This document shows, one piece after another, positions 20,465 to 30,509 of a stretch of 64,000 nucleotides of DNA (positions are counted from its first letter, which is position 1; the number at the start of each line of letters is the position of its first letter). Where the stretch lies: the NCBI RefSeq assembly GCF_000733855.1, contig NZ_JPOJ01000001.1, forward strand, positions 4,326,128 through 4,390,127. The letters are read 5' to 3'. The position numbers were made by a program, and so were the translations under genes. The DNA is from Methylomicrobium agile. GTDB lineage: Bacteria; Pseudomonadota; Gammaproteobacteria; Methylococcales; Methylomonadaceae. The notes below the pieces were generated by a model. The model worked only from the letters and a program-made list of their open reading frames with translations. It did not search any database and had not been told where the DNA came from.

Positions 20465-21632
20465 CGGACTGTGCCTGGGCATCCTGTGGAGCCTGCCGTT
20501 GGCGGGCCGGGCCGGCGACTTGCCCGACGAAATCCAGATGCACGGTTTTCTCGCGCAAAGCCTGTTCCACACCTCGGACAACAACCTGTTCGGGCAAAGC
20601 GACGACGGCGTCAGCCTCGGCATCACCGAAATCGGCCTCAATTCGTCCTATAAACCGTCCAACCGCTTGAGCTTTGCGATTCAGGGCCTCTACCGCCGGG
20701 CCGGAAACATCGACCGCGGCAGCGTCCGGGTCGACTACGGACTTGCCGATCTGGCCCTGTGGGAGCACGAGTCGGGACGGACCGGGCTGCGCGGCGGACG
20801 CGTCAAAGTGCCGCTGGGGTTATACAACGAAACCCGCGACGTCGCCTTCACGCATCCGACGATCCTGTTACCGCAGGGCAATTATTTCGAACGCTCGCGT
20901 TCGCTGCTGACTTCCGGCGACGGCGGCCAATTTTATGCCGAACAGCATACCGGGTACGGCGATTTCAACTTTAAGTTCAACTATGTCGTTCCGCTGGGCA
21001 ACAACCAGGAAATCCGGTCGATCCAGCTGGGGCCTTTCGCGCGCGGCGAATTTGCGGCCCAACCCACCGTCGTCACCCAACTGAGCTACGAACTGAACGG
21101 CGGCGAATACGTCTTCGCGGTCAGCTATGCGGACCTGCAACTGGATTACCATCCGCTGGCGGGTGACCGATTCGGGCCGGGCACTTCGTTCGTACGCCCC
21201 TTGATGCTGTCCGCGCAGTACAACGGCGAAAAATTGACGCTGACCGGAGAGTACAATTACCGCCGGAACGTGGTCAAAGGCTACGGCATTCTCCCCGATA
21301 GCCGTTTTGCGACCGAAAGCTGGTATGTCGAAAGCAGTTACCGGTTTCTACCGAACTGGCAAATCACTGTACGCTACGATACGATTTACGCCAACACCGA
21401 CAACCGCAACGGCATCGGCTTCGAACGGATCGGACTGCCCAGCCATGCCGCCTATGCCCAGGACTGGACGCTCGGTCTGCGTTGGGACATCAACCGGAGC
21501 TGGATGGTGCGCGGCGAATATCACCGCGTGCATGGCACGATGTGGCTGCCGCAGGCCGATAACCCGGACCGGTTGCATACTACCCAGGAAGACTGGGACC
21601 TATTCGGTGTACAAATCTCTTTCCGTTTCTGA
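20433..21632 (+). CDS. Outer-membrane beta-barrel (porin-like) protein
   Basis: Start ATG 20433 gives a signal peptide (MRKFVCSIINSGLC ... LAGRAGDLPDE) and a mature chain of alternating hydrophobic strands ending in the outer-membrane signature VQISFRF with terminal Phe. Strand pairs such as KLTLTGEYNYRRN and NWQITVRYDTIY, and aromatic girdles, support a barrel of about 16 strands. The frame also opens at an ATG 36 bases upstream. It lies between a PBP-like protein and a membrane sensor, 6 bases before the latter, so the three are likely one operon. No substrate can be assigned. Confidence 0.75.
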   Translation: MRKFVCSIINSGLCLGILWSLPLAGRAGDLPDEIQMHGFLAQSLFHTSDNNLFGQSDDGVSLGITEIGLNSSYKPSNRLSFAIQGLYRRAGNIDRGSVRVDYGLADLALWEHESGRTGLRGGRVKVPLGLYNETRDVAFTHPTILLPQGNYFERSRSLLTSGDGGQFYAEQHTGYGDFNFKFNYVVPLGNNQEIRSIQLGPFARGEFAAQPTVVTQLSYELNGGEYVFAVSYADLQLDYHPLAGDRFGPGTSFVRPLMLSAQYNGEKLTLTGEYNYRRNVVKGYGILPDSRFATESWYVESSYRFLPNWQITVRYDTIYANTDNRNGIGFERIGLPSHAAYAQDWTLGLRWDINRSWMVRGEYHRVHGTMWLPQADNPDRLHTTQEDWDLFGVQISFRF

Positions 21633-21638
21633 CCCGTC

Positions 21639-24446
21639 ATGCCGAGATCGCCGTTCTTTTTCAGCCTGAGATGGAAGCTCGCCATTTTATTCGGCAGCGT
21701 GTTTCTACTGATGCACAGCATTTTTTCCTATTTCGCCTATCGCCATGCGATCGAAAGCTTCTACCTCGACCGTCTCAAGGAGCATCGGAATCATCTCCAT
21801 ATCGCCCGGGCCCTGACCGAAGATTCGTTTCTGGTACTCGAACAGCTCGCGGAAATGCTGTCCATATTCGTGGAACAACGTTCCCATTCCGCCACAAACC
21901 GGGGACAAACCTCATTCACGATGCTGGACGAAAAATGGTCGCGATGGCAGCTCAGCTGGGGCATCGAAAACATCGTTTTTTTCGACAGAAACGGCGCCAC
22001 GATCAAATCCTGGGGAAGCCCGATGCCGACCGACGACGCCACCATCCACAAAGTGATCCATTCCGAAATACCCGGACACCGCACCATTTGCGACACTATC
22101 TGTTTTCAGCAGGCCGTGGTGCCTGTTATCGGCCGGTCCCAAACCGTCGGCGCCTACGGCGTGACCCGGTCGTTCGCGGACATCATGATTAAATACAAAC
22201 AGGCCACTGGCGCGGATATCGGCATTCTTTCCGCCGACACCACCTTATCCGGCGCGCCCGAGCATCCCTGGCCGTATCAACTGGCAGGGTTGACCCTGTC
22301 CGACAATAAAGGGCTGTATCAATACATCACCGCGCATGTCGCGTTGTCCGAACTGAACAATCAAACCAAAACGATCCATCTCGCCGGCGCCACATACGAA
22401 ATCGGAATTGCGCCGATCCAGGAGGATAAAAAGCATTCGCCGCTGTTTTTGTTCATCAACGATACCACCGAAATCGAAGAAAACCTGCAAAAAGACCTGC
22501 AGAAAGTCTGGCTCTACGGCGTGATCAGCCTGCTGGGATCCCTGACGCTGCTGCCGGTTCTGCTGCATTACACCTTTTCGCGCGTTGCACGCCTTTCGGG
22601 AGCGCTGCCGCTGCTGGCGGCACACCAGTACGACAAGTTCCGCGAACGGGTCGGATTCAAGAAAATCGCTTCGACCGATTATGACGAGGTCGATCAACTG
22701 CACCAGACCGCCTTGACGCTGGCCCAGCAACTGCAATCCCTGGAACAGGAAGTGCACAGCAATACCTTGACGTTGATCAAGAAAAGCCGGGAACTGGCGA
22801 TCGAGCGCGACTTCATCCGGCAATTGATCGACACCGCGCCGATTATCATCCTGACGCAAAAACTGAACGGGATTATCCTGACGATCAATCAGGCCGGGGT
22901 ACAGGAACTGGGCCCGGAAGAACATTCGATCAAGGGCAAGATTTTCGATCTTTTAATCCCCGAAACCGAGTGGGAGCACCACAAAAAACTGAGCATGCTC
23001 AGATCGGGAGAAATTACCGGGCAGTTCCAGGTCGACGGGCAACTGATTTCCGAAACCGGCAAGACCCGCGACATCTCCTGGCTGCACTCGCTGTTCAACC
23101 CGCCGAACAATCCGGACGAAGCGGTAATTCTAACCCTCGGCGTCGATAACAGCGAAAGGTCGCAGTATCAGCAGAAAATGCTGACCCAGCCGAGCCAGGA
23201 TCCGGTCACCGGCCTCGCCAGCTATCAGCAATTCCGCGACGAACTGACGATCGCGCTGGCAACCGCGCGGCGTTACGATTATTTGATCGCGGTGTTCCTG
23301 TTCGATATCGATCCCTACGAAGAGATCCACGATCTTCACGGCCCGCGGGCGGGCGAAATGATGCTGACCTGGGTGGCGCGCCGACTGAAAGACAGCCTTC
23401 GCTCGATCGACAGGCTCAGCCGGATCAACAGAAACGTTTTTGCGCTGTTGATTTCGCACGTCAAAACGGATCGCCTCGGCGACTTCGCGAAAAAACTGAT
23501 CCAGGACATCGGCGCTGCGCCGTTTATCCATGCCGGAAAAAACTACCGACTCGACGCCCATATCGGCATCGCGGTGTATCCCGAGCATGGACTGACGCCG
23601 AACGATCTCTACGCGAATGCGGATGCGGCGCGGCTGCACGCCAGGCAGATCGGCCCGGGCAGCTTCCACTGCTGCCGACTGAGCCGGGACGGCCAGTTGA
23701 AAATCGAGCAATTGCTGAACTTCCGGCAGATGCTCGAACAGGCGATCATGAAAGACCGGTTCGTGCTGGAATACCAGCCGGTGCGGGACAGCCGTTCGTC
23801 CGAACTTCATCATTACGAATGCCTGCTGCGCCTGCCGCAGGACGGCGGCGGGCAGCTGCTTCCGGAAGTTTTCCTGAATCACGCGGAAGAACTCGGACTG
23901 GCCGGAAAAATCGACTGCATCGCGTTCAAGCAGGCGCTGCGCGCCCTGAACGAAACCGGCCGGCAAGGAAAGGCGGTTCGCCTGTCGATCAATCTGTCCG
24001 GCAAGGTTTTCGAAGATTCCGGCTTTTACGACGACATGGCTTATTTGTTCGACCTCTACGATATCGGCCCGGAAAAAATCATTTTCGAAATTCCCGAAGC
24101 GGCCGTCGAATCGCACTATACGCAGGCAAAAACGCTCATTCAACAATTCAAGAGGCTGGGCTGCGGCGTTGCGCTGGATAATTTCGGCGTCAGCTTTTCC
24201 TCGTTCTATTACCTGAAAAACCTGCCGATCGATTACGTAAAAATCAGCGCCCCGCTAATCCGCCAGATCGATCAGACTCTCGACGATCGGATGTTCGTCA
24301 AATCCTTGTCGGACGTCGCCCATACGTTCGGCAAACTCACGATCGCCAAATCGGTCGAAAGCGGCGGCGCACTGAAAACGCTCCAGGAGCTCGGCATCGA
24401 TCTGGTTCAGGGCACCCTGATCGGCAACCCCGAATCGTCGATTTAG
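21639..24446 (+). CDS. Membrane sensor with PAS and degenerate GGDEF and EAL domains
   Basis: The 935-residue protein has a first span near residues 11-31, a periplasmic sensor domain of ~250 residues, a second span near 287-308, a coiled coil, a PAS domain (about 390-500), a GGDEF domain and an EAL domain. The GGDEF motif is replaced by RINRNVF near 595. The EAL motif reads ECLLR (727-731), DDFG reads DNFG (847), and the KID and AEGVE motifs read KIS and AKSVE. Both domains therefore look non-catalytic, so c-di-GMP binding or protein regulation is more likely than turnover. It is the third gene of the 20.0-24.4 kb cluster. Confidence 0.85.
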   Translation: MPRSPFFFSLRWKLAILFGSVFLLMHSIFSYFAYRHAIESFYLDRLKEHRNHLHIARALTEDSFLVLEQLAEMLSIFVEQRSHSATNRGQTSFTMLDEKWSRWQLSWGIENIVFFDRNGATIKSWGSPMPTDDATIHKVIHSEIPGHRTICDTICFQQAVVPVIGRSQTVGAYGVTRSFADIMIKYKQATGADIGILSADTTLSGAPEHPWPYQLAGLTLSDNKGLYQYITAHVALSELNNQTKTIHLAGATYEIGIAPIQEDKKHSPLFLFINDTTEIEENLQKDLQKVWLYGVISLLGSLTLLPVLLHYTFSRVARLSGALPLLAAHQYDKFRERVGFKKIASTDYDEVDQLHQTALTLAQQLQSLEQEVHSNTLTLIKKSRELAIERDFIRQLIDTAPIIILTQKLNGIILTINQAGVQELGPEEHSIKGKIFDLLIPETEWEHHKKLSMLRSGEITGQFQVDGQLISETGKTRDISWLHSLFNPPNNPDEAVILTLGVDNSERSQYQQKMLTQPSQDPVTGLASYQQFRDELTIALATARRYDYLIAVFLFDIDPYEEIHDLHGPRAGEMMLTWVARRLKDSLRSIDRLSRINRNVFALLISHVKTDRLGDFAKKLIQDIGAAPFIHAGKNYRLDAHIGIAVYPEHGLTPNDLYANADAARLHARQIGPGSFHCCRLSRDGQLKIEQLLNFRQMLEQAIMKDRFVLEYQPVRDSRSSELHHYECLLRLPQDGGGQLLPEVFLNHAEELGLAGKIDCIAFKQALRALNETGRQGKAVRLSINLSGKVFEDSGFYDDMAYLFDLYDIGPEKIIFEIPEAAVESHYTQAKTLIQQFKRLGCGVALDNFGVSFSSFYYLKNLPIDYVKISAPLIRQIDQTLDDRMFVKSLSDVAHTFGKLTIAKSVESGGALKTLQELGIDLVQGTLIGNPESSI

Positions 24447-24544
24447 GATTTGGCTCCAAATAACTTCCCGGCTCAAGGCCTGCCAGGTTTTAAAAACCTG
24501 GCAGGTCTACCCCCATACCGGGAAGTTAATATCGGCCAAATCCT
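24445..24544. repeat. Nested palindrome at the end of the GGDEF/EAL gene
   Basis: Three inverted pairs are nested around nearly the same centre: GGATTTGGC (24446-24454) with GCCAAATCC (24535-24543), AACTTCCCGG (24462-24471) with CCGGGAAGTT (24518-24527), and CCTGCCAGGTTTT (24479-24491) with AAAACCTGGCAGG (24493-24505). The innermost pair also occurs at 43409-43441 and 53193-53225. It overlaps the preceding stop codon and could fold as a long hairpin ending transcription. Confidence 0.8.
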
Positions 24545-24732
24545 TAGCGGCCGAAGGCCGAACCCGGCGAACGCCCGAGCACGACAAAGCCGGGCCATTC
24601 GTTTACACGGCCAAAGCGGGAAGACGCCGGTCCGTTACGGAAAACGCCTCATTTTTCCAGCTCTGCCTTACATTGAAAACCGCTCCGGTCCGCAACCGCC
24701 CCACTTCAAAAACGGGCATTTCCGGAACCCGT

Positions 24733-25338
24733 TCAAGCGGACAATTTTTTGGCGATTTTCGCCACATGCTTACCCTGGAACCGGGCGATGCCCAATTCGT
24801 TATCCGACGGCTGCCGGCGATTATCTCCGCCGGCCAGCGTCGCCGCGCCGTAAGGCGAACCCCCGGTAATCTCTTCCATGTTCAGAATGCCCTGGCAGGA
24901 ATAAGGCACGCCGACGATGACCATCCCGTGGTGCAGCAGGGTCGTATGAAACGAGGTGACGGTGGTTTCCTGGCCGCCGTGCTGGGTTGCGGTGGAGGTA
25001 AAGACGCTGCCGACCTTCCCGATCAAAGCGCCGCTCAGCCAATGTTTGCCCGTCTGGTCCAAAAAATTGCGCATCTGCGCGCACATGTTCCCGAAACGGG
25101 TGGGAGTTCCGAAAATGATCGCGTCGTAATCGGGCAATTCCTCGATCGTCGCAATCGGCGCTTCTTGATCCAGCTTGGCACCGGCCTTGCGGGCCGCCTC
25201 TTCCGGTACCAGTTCGGGTACCCGCTTGACGGCGACTTCAACCCCTTCGACGGATCGGGCCCCTTCGGCAACCGCCTTCGCCAGCGTTTCCACATGGCCA
25301 TACATGCTGTAATACAAAACGAGAATACGGGTCGTCAT
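24733..25338 (-). CDS. wrbA: NAD(P)H:quinone oxidoreductase WrbA
   Basis: WrbA is an FMN-binding, flavodoxin-like enzyme that reduces quinones by two electrons. The 201-residue protein has the FMN loop [12 protein letters not shown], the [13 protein letters not shown] segment and the C-terminal [24 protein letters not shown] region that identifies WrbA. A perfect Shine-Dalgarno AAGGAGGT lies five bases before the ATG, so expression is probably high. It is convergent with the GGDEF/EAL gene. Confidence 0.95.
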   Translation of the reverse strand: MTTRILVLYYSMYGHVETLAKAVAEGARSVEGVEVAVKRVPELVPEEAARKAGAKLDQEAPIATIEELPDYDAIIFGTPTRFGNMCAQMRNFLDQTGKHWLSGALIGKVGSVFTSTATQHGGQETTVTSFHTTLLHHGMVIVGVPYSCQGILNMEEITGGSPYGAATLAGGDNRRQPSDNELGIARFQGKHVAKIAKKLSA

Positions 25339-25889
25339 AGTTACCTCCTTACGGTAAAGTTCGCAACTCTTTCATGACGCGGATTTGGCCGCAACACCTT
25401 CGACCACGCCGCCGATGAAAACTTTCCATCATCACCGGATTCGGTTACCTATGGAGCTTTTTTCTCACTTCGGGTCAATATTCGGCAGTAATGTCGACCA
25501 GCAAAATGCGCTGCTCGTCCAGAGACGCTGTCCTTCCTTTTCGGGAAAGCCGGCGAAGTGAGTGACATTGGTTGTGCGGGGTCCATTAAATCTCATTTTC
25601 ATGATTCTTCGTCAATTGGCGCTAACATAAAAATTATAGCGCCATCGTTTATCGCCTTTAATGACGCCCCAAGGTTAAGCAAGATGCGCGCCAATCGATA
25701 GAATCATCCGAAAGGGATTGGAAGCAACCGCAAGAGTTCGTCTTCTCATTACGGCATATGTGCCGGAATCGACGAAAACTCATGTGCGCAATTTTCATAT
25801 TCTTTAAGTACGAATCGAGAAGAAACGGCAAAATCATTGATATTGCAGAAACGCACCAACATCGATCTCCTCGCACTATAGCGGAGCAA
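25339..25889. other. Gene-free 551-base region
   Basis: No gene was recognised between wrbA and the DUF4126 gene. The only clear structure is a hairpin with arms GGCGCTA and TAGCGCC at 25618-25643, with a 12-base AT-rich loop. Promoter elements for wrbA must lie at the left end. Confidence 0.5.
25618..25643. terminator. Hairpin in the wrbA upstream region
   Basis: Seven-base arms GGCGCTA (25618-25624) and TAGCGCC (25637-25643) flank a 12-base AT-rich loop. No strong T-run follows on either strand, so it may be a protein-binding dyad instead of a terminator. Confidence 0.3.
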
Positions 25890-26528
25890 TTAAGGCGAAT
25901 TCGAACCGGATCGCTGCTCCGGCCCCGAGCCGAAAAACCGCGCAATCGCCCGGAAAACCTTCTTGATGCCGTTCCAAAGCTTCGGCAACAGCCAGACCAT
26001 CAGCGCAATAAACAGCACAAGCGCGACCAGAAACACCAACGGATGCCGAAGCGCCGCCCAGACGCCGGCCACCACCGCCATGTCCTCGCCGACCGAGGCG
26101 GCCCAGTTGCTGAACGGCTCCGGCGACGTATTGATCAACACCCGGCTGCCGGCCTTGGTCATATGGGAACCGGCCGCCATGCCGCCGCCGACGATCGCGG
26201 CGGCCAGCTCGACCGCCGGGTTCAGCTCGCCGACCGCGCCAGCAGCCAGCATCGCGCCGGCCGGTATCCGGATGAAGGTATGGATCGCATCCCAGCCGGT
26301 ATCCACACCCGGCGTCTTGTCGGCAAAAAATTCGACGCAATACATCAGGCCCGCCGCCAGCATCACGGCCGGGTTCGCGACGACCTGCAAATCCGGCGGC
26401 AACGCGATGTTGCCGCTGTTGGCGAGAAAGCCGAGCGCCAGCAGCGTCGCATAGAGATTGATACCGCTGGCCCACGCCAGACCCATCGTCATCGCCAAAG
26501 TCGCGGTTATCTGGTTCAGTGAATCCAT
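25890..26528 (-). CDS. DUF4126 membrane protein
   Basis: Start ATG at 26528 (MDSLNQITATLAMTMGLAWASGINLYATLLALG) gives 212 residues; the frame opens 12 codons further upstream. The ASGIN..A.LLALG opening, FADKTPGVDTGWDAIHTFIRIPAGAML and GGGMAAGSHMTKAGSRVLINTSPEPFSN fit DUF4126, with about five membrane spans. The middle of the protein is Gly/Ala-rich. Function is unknown. It is divergent from hslVU. Confidence 0.82.
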   Translation of the reverse strand: MDSLNQITATLAMTMGLAWASGINLYATLLALGFLANSGNIALPPDLQVVANPAVMLAAGLMYCVEFFADKTPGVDTGWDAIHTFIRIPAGAMLAAGAVGELNPAVELAAAIVGGGMAAGSHMTKAGSRVLINTSPEPFSNWAASVGEDMAVVAGVWAALRHPLVFLVALVLFIALMVWLLPKLWNGIKKVFRAIARFFGSGPEQRSGSNSP

Positions 26529-26737
26529 AGAAGTCAGCCGATTGTGGATTGAATAATGTCGCATGGTAGCACAACGGGAGGGACGCCGACCTTAACCGAA
26601 CCTTCATGTCCAGCCCATCCATTGCCGTCCGGCTCCCGTTTCTAAAGGGGGCTGCTGGTGCATTTTTTCGCACGTCCGGGCGTCAGACCATGTAAAATGC
26701 TGCCGTTAACGCACCGTTTTAACTTTGGACTTTAAAC

Positions 26738-27286
26738 GTGAATTTGAGAGGAACCACCATATTATCCGTGCGCCGCGGCAATAAAGTCGTGATCGGCGGA
26801 GACGGCCAGGTCACCCTGGGCAATACGGTCATGAAAGGCAATGCCCGCAAGGTCCGCCGCCTGTACCATGACAAGGTGATCGCCGGCTTTGCCGGTTCGA
26901 CCGCGGACGCCTTTACCCTGTTCGAACATTTCGAAGGCAAACTCGAAAAACACCGCGGCCATCTGATGCGCGCGGCGGTCGAGATGGCGAAGGACTGGCG
27001 CACCGATCGCACCCTGCGCCGCATGGAGGCGATGCTGACGATCGCCGACGCCAAAACCTCGCTGATCATCTCCGGCAACGGCGACGTGATCGAGCCGGAA
27101 AACGACCTGATGGCCATCGGCTCGGGTGGTGCTTTCGCCCAGGCGGCCGCGCGCGCGCTGCTCGAAAATACCGATCTGAGCGCCCGCGAGATCGTCGAGA
27201 GAGCCTTGGCGATCGCCGCCGATATCTGCATTTACACGAATCATAACTTGCGCATCGAAGAATTGGACGCAGAACCGAGCGAGTAA
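26738..27286 (+). CDS. hslV: HslV protease subunit of HslUV
   Basis: HslV is the proteasome-like threonine peptidase of the HslUV (ClpYQ) machine. The 182-residue protein starts at a GTG giving [20 protein letters not shown]; removal of the first residues exposes the catalytic Thr of TTILSVRR. Other conserved blocks are [20 protein letters not shown] and [15 protein letters not shown]. hslU follows after 4 bases. No heat-shock promoter could be picked out with confidence. Confidence 0.96.
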   Translation: MNLRGTTILSVRRGNKVVIGGDGQVTLGNTVMKGNARKVRRLYHDKVIAGFAGSTADAFTLFEHFEGKLEKHRGHLMRAAVEMAKDWRTDRTLRRMEAMLTIADAKTSLIISGNGDVIEPENDLMAIGSGGAFAQAAARALLENTDLSAREIVERALAIAADICIYTNHNLRIEELDAEPSE

Positions 27287-27290
27287 AGTA

Positions 27291-28616
27291 ATGACCCAGA
27301 TGACCCCTAAAGAAATCGTTCACGAACTGGACAAGCACATCGTCGGCCAGGCCAGCGCGAAGCGCTCGGTCGCGATCGCGCTCCGCAACCGCTGGCGCCG
27401 GCAGCAGGTGGATCCTGCGCTGCGCGACGAAATCACCCCGAAAAACATCCTGATGATCGGCCCGACCGGCGTCGGCAAAACCGAAATCGCGCGCCGTCTG
27501 GCGCGGCTTGCGAACGCGCCGTTCATCAAGATCGAAGCGACCAAATTTACCGAAGTCGGCTATGTCGGCCGCGACGTCGAATCGATCATCCGCGATCTGG
27601 CCGATACCGCGATCAAAATGATGCGCCAGTCCGAGATGGAAAAAGTGCAGATCAAAGCTTACGACGCCGCCGAAGACCGGATTCTCGACATCCTGCTGCC
27701 CGAGGCGGATGCCGGCATGCTGTCCGATACGCGCGAGTCGACCCGCCAGAAAATGCGCAAAAAACTGCGCGAAGGCGATCTCGACGACAAGGAGATCGAA
27801 ATCGACGTGCAGATGGCGCCGATGGGCGTCGAAATCATGGCGCCGCCCGGCATGGAAGAAATGACCAATCAGTTGCAGGGCTTGTTCCAGAACATGGGCA
27901 CCGGCCGCACCCGCAGCCGCAAGATGAAGATCAAAAAAGCCTTCAAAGTGCTGCAGGAAGAAGAAGCCGCGCGCCTGGTCAACGACGAGGAGATCAAACT
28001 GAAGGCGGTCGAAGCGGTCGAGCAGAACGGCATCGTGTTTCTGGACGAAATCGACAAGATCTGCAAACGCTCGGATGTCGGCGGCAGCGGCGGCGAAGTC
28101 TCGCGCGAAGGCGTGCAGCGCGACCTGTTGCCGATCGTCGAAGGCAGCACGGTCAGCACCAAGTACGGCGCGATCAAGACCGACCACATCCTGTTCATTG
28201 CCTCGGGCGCGTTCCATCTGACCAAGCCGTCCGACCTGATTCCGGAATTGCAGGGCCGCTTCCCGATCCGGGTCGAACTCGATGCCTTGTCCGCGGACGA
28301 TTTCTTCCGGATTCTGACCGAACCGGATGCCTCGCTGACCGAGCAATACGCGGCGCTCCTGGCGACCGAGGGTGTCAATCTGGCCTTCGCGACCGACGGC
28401 ATCCGCCGGATTGCCGAACTGGGCTGGGAAGTCAACGAGAAAACCGAAAACATCGGCGCCCGGCGTCTGCATACGATCCTGGAACGCCTGCTCGAAGAGA
28501 TTTCGTTCAGCGCCCCGGACATGCCCGAAAAAGACGTCGTGATCGATGCGGCTTATGTCGACCGGCACCTGGGCGAATTCGTCCACGACGAGGACTTGAG
28601 CCGGTATATATTGTAG
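27291..28616 (+). CDS. hslU: HslU ATPase subunit of HslUV
   Basis: HslU is the AAA+ unfoldase that feeds HslV. The 441-residue protein has Walker [16 protein letters not shown], the pore loop [10 protein letters not shown], an intermediate (I) domain of about 130 residues, Walker [11 protein letters not shown] and the sensor segment GRFPIRVEL. The C-terminus EDLSRYIL is the tail that docks into HslV. The start is ATG at 27291, four bases after hslV. Confidence 0.97.
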   Translation: MTQMTPKEIVHELDKHIVGQASAKRSVAIALRNRWRRQQVDPALRDEITPKNILMIGPTGVGKTEIARRLARLANAPFIKIEATKFTEVGYVGRDVESIIRDLADTAIKMMRQSEMEKVQIKAYDAAEDRILDILLPEADAGMLSDTRESTRQKMRKKLREGDLDDKEIEIDVQMAPMGVEIMAPPGMEEMTNQLQGLFQNMGTGRTRSRKMKIKKAFKVLQEEEAARLVNDEEIKLKAVEAVEQNGIVFLDEIDKICKRSDVGGSGGEVSREGVQRDLLPIVEGSTVSTKYGAIKTDHILFIASGAFHLTKPSDLIPELQGRFPIRVELDALSADDFFRILTEPDASLTEQYAALLATEGVNLAFATDGIRRIAELGWEVNEKTENIGARRLHTILERLLEEISFSAPDMPEKDVVIDAAYVDRHLGEFVHDEDLSRYIL

Positions 28617-28692
28617 GTAAAAGGCGCAAGGGTAAAAGCCAAAAGAGTTCAGCCTTTCGCCTTTCGCCTTTCGCCTTGCACCCGATTTTTAT

Positions 28693-29085
28693 ATGCGACT
28701 CTCTACCCAACCCTGCAACGCTTTGCCGACCGAAATCAAACTGCACCAGGTTTCCCGAATCCTGGAAATCCGTTTCGACGACGGCCGGATTTTCAGGCTG
28801 CCGTGCGAATATCTGCGCGTCTACACACCGTCGGCGGAAGCCCTGGGCCATGCGCCGGGACAGGAAATCCTGCAGGTCGGCAAGGAATCGGTTACGATCC
28901 GGGAGATTCGGCCAGTCGGCAATTACGGCATCTGCCCGGTATTCAGCGACGGCCACAATAGCGGCATTTATACCTGGGATCTGCTTTACCAACTCGGCGC
29001 CGAATACGACAGCTTATGGACCGACTATCTCGAACGGCTGAAGACCGCCGGCTACGACCGCCAGGAACCTCAACCCTTACAGTAA
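28693..29085 (+). CDS. DUF971 (GBBH-like N-terminal domain) protein
   Basis: The 130-residue protein shows the DUF971 pattern: [28 protein letters not shown], then [20 protein letters not shown] and [11 protein letters not shown]. The fold is the N-terminal domain of gamma-butyrobetaine hydroxylase, but no hydroxylase follows. It is often encoded between hslU and ubiE, as here (5 bases to ubiE). Its function is not established; a role in iron-sulfur or ubiquinone metabolism would be speculation. Confidence 0.85.
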   Translation: MRLSTQPCNALPTEIKLHQVSRILEIRFDDGRIFRLPCEYLRVYTPSAEALGHAPGQEILQVGKESVTIREIRPVGNYGICPVFSDGHNSGIYTWDLLYQLGAEYDSLWTDYLERLKTAGYDRQEPQPLQ

Positions 29086-29089
29086 AAAC

Positions 29090-29839
29090 ATGACTCATCA
29101 CAAAACGACCCATTTCGGCTTCAAGCAAGTCGCTACCGAAGACAAGGTCAAACTGGTGCGCGGCGTTTTCGATTCGGTCGCCGAAAAATACGACATCATG
29201 AACGACCTGATGTCGCTCGGCATTCACCGGATCTGGAAACGGATCGCGGTGCAGCTTTGCAACGTGCGCAGTGGCGAAAAAGTGCTCGACCTCGCGGGCG
29301 GCACCGGCGACTTGACCACGCTGCTCGAAAAGCGCGCCGGCAAGGACGGCCTGTGCGTACTGGCCGACATCAATTCGGAAATGCTGCGCACCGGGCGCAA
29401 CCGGCTGATCGACCGGGGGCTGACCGGCAACATCGAATACGCCCAGGTAAACGCCGAATGCCTCCCGTTCGAAGACAATACCTTCGACTGCGTGATCATC
29501 GGCTTCGGCCTGCGCAACGTGACCGACAAGGACGCCGCCCTGCGCTCGATGCACCAGGTATTGAAACCGGGCGGGCGCGGCTTGGTGCTGGAGTTTTCGC
29601 ATCCGACCGACCCGGTCACCGAGAAAGTCTACGATTTCTATTCGTTCAGCCTGCTGCCCAAAATCGGCAAGTTCGTCGCGAAGGACGAGGACAGCTACCG
29701 CTATCTGGCCGAATCGATCCGCATGCACCCGAAGCAGGCCGAATTGAAAACGATGATGGAAAACGCCGGCTTCGAACGCTGCGAATTTTTCAACATGACG
29801 CAAGGCATCGTCGCGGTGCATCGCGGCTACAAGATCTGA
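29090..29839 (+). CDS. ubiE: Ubiquinone/menaquinone C-methyltransferase UbiE
   Basis: UbiE methylates the ring in ubiquinone (and menaquinone) synthesis using SAM. The 249-residue protein has the start [32 protein letters not shown] motif [13 protein letters not shown], the ADINSEML segment and the C-terminal [15 protein letters not shown]. It begins the ubiE-ubiJ-ubiB series, the standard gammaproteobacterial order, with 1 base to ubiJ. Confidence 0.97.
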   Translation: MTHHKTTHFGFKQVATEDKVKLVRGVFDSVAEKYDIMNDLMSLGIHRIWKRIAVQLCNVRSGEKVLDLAGGTGDLTTLLEKRAGKDGLCVLADINSEMLRTGRNRLIDRGLTGNIEYAQVNAECLPFEDNTFDCVIIGFGLRNVTDKDAALRSMHQVLKPGGRGLVLEFSHPTDPVTEKVYDFYSFSLLPKIGKFVAKDEDSYRYLAESIRMHPKQAELKTMMENAGFERCEFFNMTQGIVAVHRGYKI

Positions 29840-29840
29840 G

Positions 29841-30476
29841 ATGGCGTTCAAACCGTTTTTGACCGTTGCGCTCGAAAGCGCGCTGAACCGTTACATTCAT
29901 CTCGACCCGGACGTCGGCGAACTGCTCGCGCCCCTGGCCGGCAAAGTCATCGCGCTGACGGTCGAACCGTTCGGCGAAACGGTCTATCTTTGCCCGACCG
30001 AAAGCGCGGTCCAGGTGCTCGACGCCTATCCCGAATTGCCCGATAGCCGGATCAGCGGTTCGCTGTCGGCCTTGAGCATGATGGGCATCAGCGCCAAACC
30101 GATGCGCTCGGTGTTTTCAGGCGAAGTCAAAATCGAAGGCGACATCGCGACCGGCCACCTTTTCCAGGTTCTGTTCGACAGACTGAACATCGATCTTGAA
30201 GAACAACTGTCCCGTTTCACCGGCGATATCATCGCGCATCAAATCGGCAACTTCTTTCGTACCGGCATGCGCTGGACGCGCGAGTCGATCCGGACTTTCG
30301 AACTGGACCTTGGCGAATTTCTGCAGGAAGAAACGCGCGATCTGCCCGCCGGCCCCGAGGCGGAGATTTTTTACCGCCAGGTCGACGCACTGCGCGCCGA
30401 TTTCGACCGCCTGAACAGCCGGATCGAACGCCTGGAAAGCGCCTTGAACTGCAAACCGCCGGAGCCGATCGAATAA
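29841..30476 (+). CDS. ubiJ: Ubiquinone biosynthesis accessory factor UbiJ
   Basis: UbiJ is a soluble SCP2-domain lipid-binding protein that with UbiK assembles the Ubi complex. The 211-residue protein has an N-terminal SCP2 domain (VALESALNRYIHLDP to KIEGDIATGHLFQVLFD), then a helical segment and a C-terminal coiled coil (VDALRADFDRLNSRIERLESAL). Position between ubiE and ubiB is diagnostic. The sequence is less conserved than its neighbours, as is usual for UbiJ. Confidence 0.92.
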   Translation: MAFKPFLTVALESALNRYIHLDPDVGELLAPLAGKVIALTVEPFGETVYLCPTESAVQVLDAYPELPDSRISGSLSALSMMGISAKPMRSVFSGEVKIEGDIATGHLFQVLFDRLNIDLEEQLSRFTGDIIAHQIGNFFRTGMRWTRESIRTFELDLGEFLQEETRDLPAGPEAEIFYRQVDALRADFDRLNSRIERLESALNCKPPEPIE

Positions 30477-30509
30477 GCCCCGCCCTTATCTTCACGCGAC
30501 TCATTCAAC

